NCBI GenBank assembly: GCA_031308135.1
Contig: JAHLJT010008756.1
Span: forward strand, 65,254,232 to 65,318,231
DNA from: Acheta domesticus
Lineage: Eukaryota; Arthropoda; Insecta; Orthoptera; Gryllidae
Length of the DNA stretch: 64,000 nucleotides
Direction of reading: 5' to 3'
Position 1 is the stretch's first letter. Every line of letters begins with the position of its first letter. The position numbers and the translations under genes are program-made. Positions 46,601 to 55,600 of this stretch are shown piece after piece. The notes under the pieces were generated by a model. That model was not told the DNA's origin. It was given only the letters and a program-made list of their open reading frames with translations, and did no database searches.

Positions 46601-49600
46601 GAGATTAGTCCTTTGCTTCTAGCTAGCAAATGTGACTTCACTCCTTTGGAAATACTTAATGCTATGTTAATTGCCCATTGATTTGATTGTGATGATGATG
46701 ATGAGGGGGATGGGGATGGTGATGATAATCAGAAAGGGGGGAGTCAAAGATCAGATGCTGAAAGTCTGGGTGAAGTATTTTCGGAAATTAACTAATGTAA
46801 TAGTTTCGTAATTTACTGAAATAATACATTCATGAAGGAAAAGTCAGCTAAGTCACCAAACCACCATTTGTTTATAACATAAGTGAAGGATAATGTGAAA
46901 TCATTAAAACAAAAATATTGTTTCTTAACGTTGAAGTTAGAATGGTAATATGATGTGAGGTTGGTAATTATGGGCTATAGCGGATAGAATATTGAGAGTT
47001 GGTTGCTGCAGAAAGGAGATTATGGTAACCGGTGGAGGAGTGTGAATTGAAGTTGAAATTTGCACTGACATAATTTCAGTAGTGACCCATAAGTCCAATA
47101 ACAGCTGAAACAATGCCCCCCCCATGAAGAAATCATCTTTGTGGACAAAATTTAAAGAATTAAATATTAACTACAGTTAAAACATATTACAAGTTCGAAG
47201 CAAACTTATTTCATGCTTGTTCCTTATCACAATCGTGAGCCACACTAATTGCATTAACTTCAAGCAAAATTTTCGGAAAAACTATTTATTTTTACTTTCC
47301 CATATACGTATGTATATACGGAGTAATATACATAGTATAGGAAAAGTTAAGTAATGCTGCGGAAAGTCGATTTCGAGCTTTTAACGGAAATACACATTTT
47401 GGGGGTCCCCTGATACCAAAAAAGGTTTTTTTTCCTCTCTCTCCCCTCTCTCTTGAAAACGTCCGCCTGCCTGCCTGCCTTTCGTTTGTCAGTCTGTGAA
47501 CAACACTAGCGCCTAAACCAGTCAGTACGATTTTTTCCAAAATGGATATTCCCGTCAACCTGTTTCCTCTTGAGGCGCCACGATTTTGAATAACTTTCTT
47601 CAAAATTTGGGGGTACTTTTTATGAAGCCCCCCCAGACATTCAAAATTTTCTCAAAAATTGCTTTTAATTTCTTGTAAGAATAGAGTAAAATATTTTTAT
47701 TACGGTGGCATACATCCAATTTTCATGGTTAACTATGAAGTTTCGAAAATTGCTTGTTTGAAAAAAGTTTGAGTTTTCTTTGGCATCTTCCTACAACTAC
47801 AATATTGCAGATAGAGATTTTTCCTTCACATTCAATTTGTTCTCTACAGTAAGTTCTTTCATTAAGGTCCTGTACATTAAAAAAATAGTATTTTTCTGGC
47901 AATATTGCGTGAAATATTTGCAATTTTAAAATTAATACAAAAACAAGATTTTCACAAAAAGTCTCCAAATTTTTCTTTAAACTTTTGGTAGGGATAGTGC
48001 TAAATATACCCAATGAGATGACATAAATGCCATATTGCTCTATACTTTTGTTTCTGAAAAAATTACAAAAATGTAATTTTTTTTACATATTTCTCACATT
48101 GGTAATATTTACATTAGCAGCTATTTGTTCACATTACTATGTTTACAAGTACATGTGCTTTGAATAATGTCAAGTGGAGTTTCTCCAGAACGCAACCGTT
48201 TTCCGTGAAAACTAGCTCAAATTCTGCATTGTCAGAAACTCTGAAACATCATTTTCTCGAAAATGGCTCCAAATTTTTTCTTCAAACTTTTTGAATGGAT
48301 AGTGCTAAGCTTCTTTATTCAAGACTAAGTTCATTTTGGGTATTTTTTTCGTTTTTTCAAAAATTACACAAATGTAATTTGTTTGAAAGATCTCTCACAC
48401 CTTCAATATGGACATTACCTGTAATTTGGAAACGCTATTGTATTTGTGAGTGGAAATGCTTGAAATTACTTCAAAAGAAGTTTTTCAAAACCTCTAAACA
48501 TTTCTGTGAAAAAGAGCTTCAAATTTCTAATTTACTGTAGCTCTTAAACACCATTTTCTTAAAAATGGCTCCAAATTTTTCAAAGGAAATTGCCATTTAG
48601 GATGAGGTTTAACTGATCTTTAATATTCTAAAATTAATAGTTCCGTTCTACCATTAGAAAACCGAAAAATTAGGAAAATGTCAAAAAAAACGTACTTTGG
48701 ATGGCGATAGATGGAGCTGGCACAAGTATGTGGTAATTCTGAATAGCTAGCCCATACCCAATGAAATAGAAAACTAATACAGGAAAGTCTGTGCCATTCT
48801 TTAGCACCTCTAGTTTTAAAATGTGCATGACCTTTAAATATCCGAATTTTTAGAACAGATAATATTTAAGACAGAAATCTCTTTCTTCATCATTGTACTT
48901 TGGCCAGTGTTGTTTTCTTGCAATTTTGAAAAACACTGAAAGATCAGTCGGGGAGGATCAATTTCAGAGACAATCATGCAAATGGTTTAGGTGCTAGCAT
49001 TAAATACACTACAGACGTTTTGCCATCAATCGATTTTTCGGTATCAAGGACTCATAAAACATGGATTCTGACAAAATAGCATGTTGAAGAAGAAATTTTA
49101 CTACACATAGGAACTAGATTTAACCACTTTTTCATTACCAAGCCCTTCACAATAAGTTTTTCTGTCAAAAAATCGCTGATTTCCGCCACAGTCTTACAAT
49201 CCATTTTCTTTATCAAAATAAAACATTAGTTTTTTAAGTATATATTTTGAGTGTATATTTTTTTAATACAAATAGTTATGTGTAATTTTTACTTGAAGTA
49301 AAAGCAATTCTTTAAAAATTCTCAAAAGCTGCTCCATAAATTTTTTCTTTAGAGAAAAGAATTCAAGTAACGGAGGTCATATTTTCAATGAACTCTCTAA
49401 ATTTTTCAAATTGTAAAAAGGTACAAATATTGGTAGAAAGTATTTGTGGTTGTAGTCCCACTGGTTGTAAAGTCTCTCTTATTTATTTTGGTTGAAGAAC
49501 GTTAAAAACTTTGTGCCATATGGAGGATAAGTACAAGACTTGTATCTTCATACCACAATGAAAATGTTTTTTTAATAAAAACACTCTGGGTCATGTAATA

Positions 49601-52600
49601 TTGATGTGATTTTATAGGGCAATATAAGATATGTAATACATCAGTGACTGGAGCATTTCATTTAACCAAATTGGAACTAAGAACCACCAAATGACATTAC
49701 GAACTGGATGGCAGGCACACTGCTGCCCAGTCTTGAAATGATTGACCTAAGAGTTTATACCAGACCTGCACAGCATTTTGCACTTTCACTGACCTCAGAA
49801 GCAACGTGCGGGCAACTCGGGTGCAAATGAGAAAATCAATGAAGGGTGGGGATGAGACCCTATCTAGGAGTGGGGACCACCAATCAGAATGCGCAATTCG
49901 AAAGATAGATAGCGCGAAAATTTAAAGAGCAATCGGCAAGAACATGACGGTCATATAAATTTCAAGTAATATTGTCTTTTGTATTATATTGCAAATGTTT
50001 GTTCTCGGTATATGACGGGGTGAAATATGAAACTACAACGAATTATACATATTAGATTACGACACTAAGTATTATAATTGCTTGTAGGGCTTATAATGTA
50101 ATTCGCTTTGCTACCAGGTAATCACAAATTTAGTGTTGTGCTAAACACAAAATTTTGAAACTGAATTGTTTTTGTGTGATGACAGCAATAAACTATTTTA
50201 TATTAACTATGTTCAATTGAATAAGACAGTTCTCTCAAAGCAAAAACATATTGTTCTTAAAAAATCATGTTTGTTTTCTGTTCTAATTTCTGACAAGAGT
50301 GTAGAGTCGTTTACGAGATCGTATAAAAATATAAAGCCCTTTGCATTCTATTTAACCAATACCCATGATTATGATCTTATGATTGTCCGTAACATATCAT
50401 CACAGAATTTTGCTTGTTGATCTCGTATTCAGTTTCATTATGGGGAAAAATGGTCAGAAACGTGCTATTAAACATTACCATTCCTGGAATTGCCACATAT
50501 TCTATTTTATGTCAATCTTGATGTGAGAGATGCTCTCATGATTTTGTTCATTTTTCTATGATTTGGAGATTATAACATTCCTGGTGAACAATCAATTATT
50601 AAATTGCAATTTTGTGTTAGAATTAAATAATTTTTTCTTATATATAAGCATATATTTTAAAGCTATTGCTTTAAAATAATGCTTAAGAGTCACAATAAGC
50701 ATATTATTTTCTTTAAAAAAAATTAGAAAATGAAAATACGTACAGTGGTGGATACAAAGGTGGATATACAGTAGTGCACAGAACGTAAACAGTGAATTAT
50801 GACCCTGGTAACTTGAAATACTAGACATAATCCATTTAAACAAATGGGCATTTAATTTTGGAGCATGGATCATTATTAGACGCCCAGGCATTCAATCTAC
50901 GCGCCGCGTCATTCTACGTCAGACTTCTCCCCTCCCCGCAAAGCTTCCTACTCCCCACTTCTTGCACTTTCGGCGCTGCCACGGGCAGACGATCGGCTCT
51001 CAAGAGCAGAATGCCCGCGGGAGCAGACGTTGTGCAGGTCTGGTTTATACTGTAGATCCCATTCAAGTTCGTAACATACAGGGACAGGTCAGCCACTTGA
51101 TGTGTTTCTCTCATTTGCCACATCACACCTACAACACTCTCATCTTACACATTTCATCACAGAAACACATGCCACATCGCCCACAAGTCGCGTCGCCCAC
51201 AAGTCGCGTCGCCCACAAGTCGCGTCGCCCACAAGTCGCGTCGCCCACAAGTCGCGTCGCCCACAAGTCGCGTCGCCCACAAGTCGCGTCGCCCACAAGT
51301 CGCGTCGCCCACAAGTCGCGTCGCCCACAAGTCGCGTCGCCCACAAGTCGCGTCGCCCACAAGTCGCGTCGCCCACAAGTCGCGTCGCCCACAAGTCGCG
51401 TCGCTCACAAGTCGCGTCGCCCACAAGTCGCGTCGCCCACAAGTCGCGTCGCCCACAAGTCGCGTCGCCCACAAGTCGCGTCGCCCACAAGTCGCGTCGC
51501 CCACAAGTCGCGTCGCCCACAAGTCGCGTCGCCCACAAGTCGCGTCGCCCACAAGTCGGGTCGCCCACAAGTCGGGTCGCCCACAAGTCGCGTCGCCCAC
51601 AAGTCGCGTCGCCCACAAGTCGCGTCGCCCACAAGTCGCGTCGCCCACAAGTCGCGTCGCCCACAAGTCGCGTCGCCCACAAGTCGCGTCGCCCACAAGT
51701 CGCGTCGCCCACAAGTCGCGTCGCCCACAAGTCGCGTCGCCCACAAGTCGCGTCGCCCACAAGTCGCGTCGCCCACAAGTCGCGTCGCCCACAAGTCGCG
51801 TCGCCCACAAGTCGCGTCGCCCACAAGTCGCGTCGCCCACAAGTCGCGTCGCCCACAAGTCGCGTCGCCCACAAGTCGCGTCGCCCACAAGTCGCGTCGC
51901 CCACAAGTCGCGTCGCCCACAAGTCGCGTCGCCCACAAGTCGCGTCGCCCACAAGTCGCGTCGCCCACAAGTCGCGTCGCCCACAAGTCGCGTCGCTCAC
52001 AAGTCGCGTCGCCCACAAGTCGCGTCGCCCACAAGTCGCGTCGCCCACAAGTCGCGTCGCCCACAAGTCGCGTCGCCCACAAGTCGCGTCGCCCACAAGT
52101 CGCGTCGCCCACAAGTCGCGTCGCCCACAAGTCGCGTCGCCCACAAGTCGCGTCGCCCACAAGTCGGGTCGCCCACAAGTCGGGTCGCCCACAAGTCGCG
52201 TCGCCCACAAGTCGCGTCGCCCACAAGTCGCGTCGCCCACAAGTCGCGTCGCCCACAAGTCGCGTCGCCCACAAGTCGCGTCGCCCACAAGTCGCGTCGC
52301 CCACAAGTCGCGTCGCCCACAAGTCGCGTCGCCCACACACACACACACACACACACACTCGCGTCGTTACACACACGCGCGCGCGTCGCGTCGCTTACAC
52401 ACACGCGCGCGCGTCGCGTCGCTTACACACACGCGCGCGCGTCGCGTCGCTTACACACACGCGCGCGCGTCGCGTCGCTTACACACACGCGCGCGCGTCG
52501 CGTCGCTTACACACACGCGCGCGCGTCGCGTCGCTTACACACACACACACACGCGCGCGCGCGTCGCGTCGCTTACACACACACACACACACGCGCGCGC

Positions 52601-55600
52601 GCGTCGCGTCGCTTACACACACACACACACGCGCGCGCGCGCGCGTCGCGTCGCTTACACACACACACACACACACACACACACGCGCGCGCGCGCGTCG
52701 CGTCGCTTACACACACACACACACATACACACGGCGCGCGCGCGTCGCGTCGCTTACACACACACACACACATACACACGCGCGCGCGCGTCGCGTCGCT
52801 TACACACACACACACACACACACGCGCGCGCGCGTCGCGTCGTTTATACACACACACACGCGCGCGCGCGCGCCACTTCCCTCCACACACACACACACAC
52901 GTCGCGTCACTTCCCCCCCCACACACACACACACGTCGCGTCACTTCCCCCCCCCCACACACACACACACGTCGCGTCACTTCCCCCCCACACACACACA
53001 CACACGTCGCGTCACTTCCCCCCCCCCCACACACACACACACACGTCGCGTCACTTCCCCCCCCACACACACACACACACGTCGCGTCACTTCCCCCCAC
53101 ACACACACACACACACGTCGCGTCACTCCCACACACACACACACGTCGCGTCACTTCCCCCCCACACACGTCGCGTCACTTCCCCCCACCCACCCCACAC
53201 ACGTCGCGTCACTTCCCCCCACCCACCCCACACACGTCGCGTCACTTCCCCCCACCCACCCCACACACGTCGCGTCACTTCTCCCCCACCCCCCACACAC
53301 GTCGCGTCACTTCCCCCACCCACCCACCCCACACACACGTCGCGTCACTTCCCCCCACACACACACACACACGTCACATCACATGCGTCACATTTCACGC
53401 ATATGCATCGCTTAAACACACACATGCAGAAGTAGAGTTTGGAATGATTTGTACAAAAAGTCTCTTGCCAGATGAATATTTCGTCCTCTCCCCCCCCCCC
53501 CCCCCCCGTCCATTGCCCGAGTTCTGTCTCCACTGCTTGAGAGATCTTGCATTGCTTGCTAAACATACTCTGAAACTTCACCATGGAAGTTAATGTGCAT
53601 GTAGTTTCAATCCAAGCATGTAGTCATCATCCATGTAGAAAGTATGAGAGGACATCTGATAAAGAAAGATATTGACTGACTGTAATCTAGTCCGAATTCA
53701 ATTTCAAAAAAACCATTACAATACTTCTAGTTAGTCAGAAATGGCTAATGGAATTATTAGTCATCTTAATTTAAAAAGGCTGAAAGAAAACAATAGAAGT
53801 ATGAAATTTAAATTTACAGACATACTGATTTAAGAGGCAAATAACAAATAGGAATTCTGGTAATTGCTGTGAAACTTAATCACAATTTGCAATATAATTT
53901 TCTCCTGTAGCTAATGACATAATTAAAGTAAAATCGAGTGTTTGAGGTTCTTTCATTTTGCCTTGTAATAAATATTTACAAAATTATGACGTCAAGTGTA
54001 TTGATACCTACAACAACAAAAAATTTCATTTTTTGTTACAGATTGATGGACATGATGATGATGTAAATACTGTAGCATTTGCAGACAACACTTCACAAAT
54101 TTTGTACAGTGGTGGTGATGATGGCCTCTGTAAGGTATTGTCATGGCAATTTATTATACTCTCTGTAATGCATTACAAATTTTTGATTGAACATTATGCA
54201 GGTTGAAATCTGGTTTTGATGGCATTTTATGTTTCAGGTATGGGATCGACGAACTCTTTCAGAATCTCACCCCAAACCTGTTGGAATACTAGCTGGTCAC
54301 ATGGATGGAATTACCTTCATTGATCCTCGTGGGGATGGTCGTCACCTTATCTCAAATTGCAAGGATCAGAGCATTAAACTCTGGGATGTTCGTGTCTTTT
54401 CTGGTCATACTGCTCAGAATAACACTCGTCGTGCTGTTGCTGATCAAAACTGGGACTATCGTTGGCAGAAAGTACCTAAAAAACGTGAGTTGAATCAACT
54501 CTGTTTTGCCAAAGTTATAAAATGTGTAAATCATATCAAATTCAACAAAGTTTTGGGCAAGATGTCAATACAGGAGTTTCTGCTTTTCACTTATGCAATT
54601 CATGTTGTGTCTATTCTAGTATCTTAATTACATTTCACTTAATTTCATGATGAAGGATTTAATCGGGATTGAATACAATTATGAAGTATAGTGAAACAAA
54701 ATTGTTGTTATAAATACCATCATTGTATGTAGATCTACATTTGTTGCATCATGTTTTGAAATATCAAAAATCGCAATGGATGTGGTGTCTGCAGGTGGGG
54801 AAATGTGGAAACAGGCAAAGTCGGTTAGGTAAACTTATATGTAAAGAAAACCACTTAGCCAATGTTTGGGGAATGTTAAAATATTTTATTGAAAAGTTAA
54901 TGACTACAGAAGATCAGTTTTGCAACTTACATGATTTAAGAAGAGTTTAAGGTTATGTACAAAATTCATTAACTGATCATAAAAAAGTTGAAAAATTAAA
55001 CAAGATTTTAAAAAATATACAAAAACAGTAGAACATTTATAAGTTTAAATATTTTATTCATTTAAATTGTATAACCATTCTCTTCATCTAAACATCTTGA
55101 GCAAATAATGTAATACGTGTTAACTGAGTCACATGTAGTGCATTAAATATGGTCTTGCGAAGTCTAATCATATCATTAAGCTGGTGGAGTCGAGTTTGAT
55201 AATCAGTACAAACGTACATTAATTTTGAAAAGGAGCATGTAGTACTATGAAGTATTTTTCGGATTCATTAGCCGTTTAACAAAAACATTTTATAATGTTC
55301 AATAAGCCGACTCAGTGGTGAAAATATGATTATTTGTACTAGATTAATTTACTTTAACGTAAATACAGTGTGACCAATTTTTGGAAAAACGGAAAACCTG
55401 GAAAGCACAGGGAAATCGAAATTCTGTAATTAGGTAGGGAAACGCTGGTAAATAGTTGGTGAACTATTACTTTCAACTTGAGCCTGAACTCTGGTGGAAG
55501 AAAAGAATAATTTACTTTTCTGATATGATGAATAGTTCAGATAGTTCTTTAAAATACTACTTCTTTAACATTGTTCTTTAAAATACCTTGAGTTGTCAGT

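Larger units (their letters stand above)
46314..54041 (+). other. DCAF11 intron 6 (7.7 kb)
   Basis: Non-coding. It carries module family copy C, a hAT element and the satellite (listed separately), plus a GAT-rich patch at 46691-46730 and a C run near 53490-53507. The parts at 48816-49752 and 53510-54041 show nothing recognisable. Confidence 0.8.

Noticed and set aside
51182..52333. CRISPR-like regular repeat array
   Set aside because: The units are contiguous without unique spacers and the genome is eukaryotic; it is a minisatellite.
50962..53435. Open frames of about 817, 777 and 404 residues on both strands
   Set aside because: They are the translation of a stop-free 16-bp tandem repeat and CA/CG runs. 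All frames stay open, there is no splice or start context, and the array lies in a DCAF11 intron.
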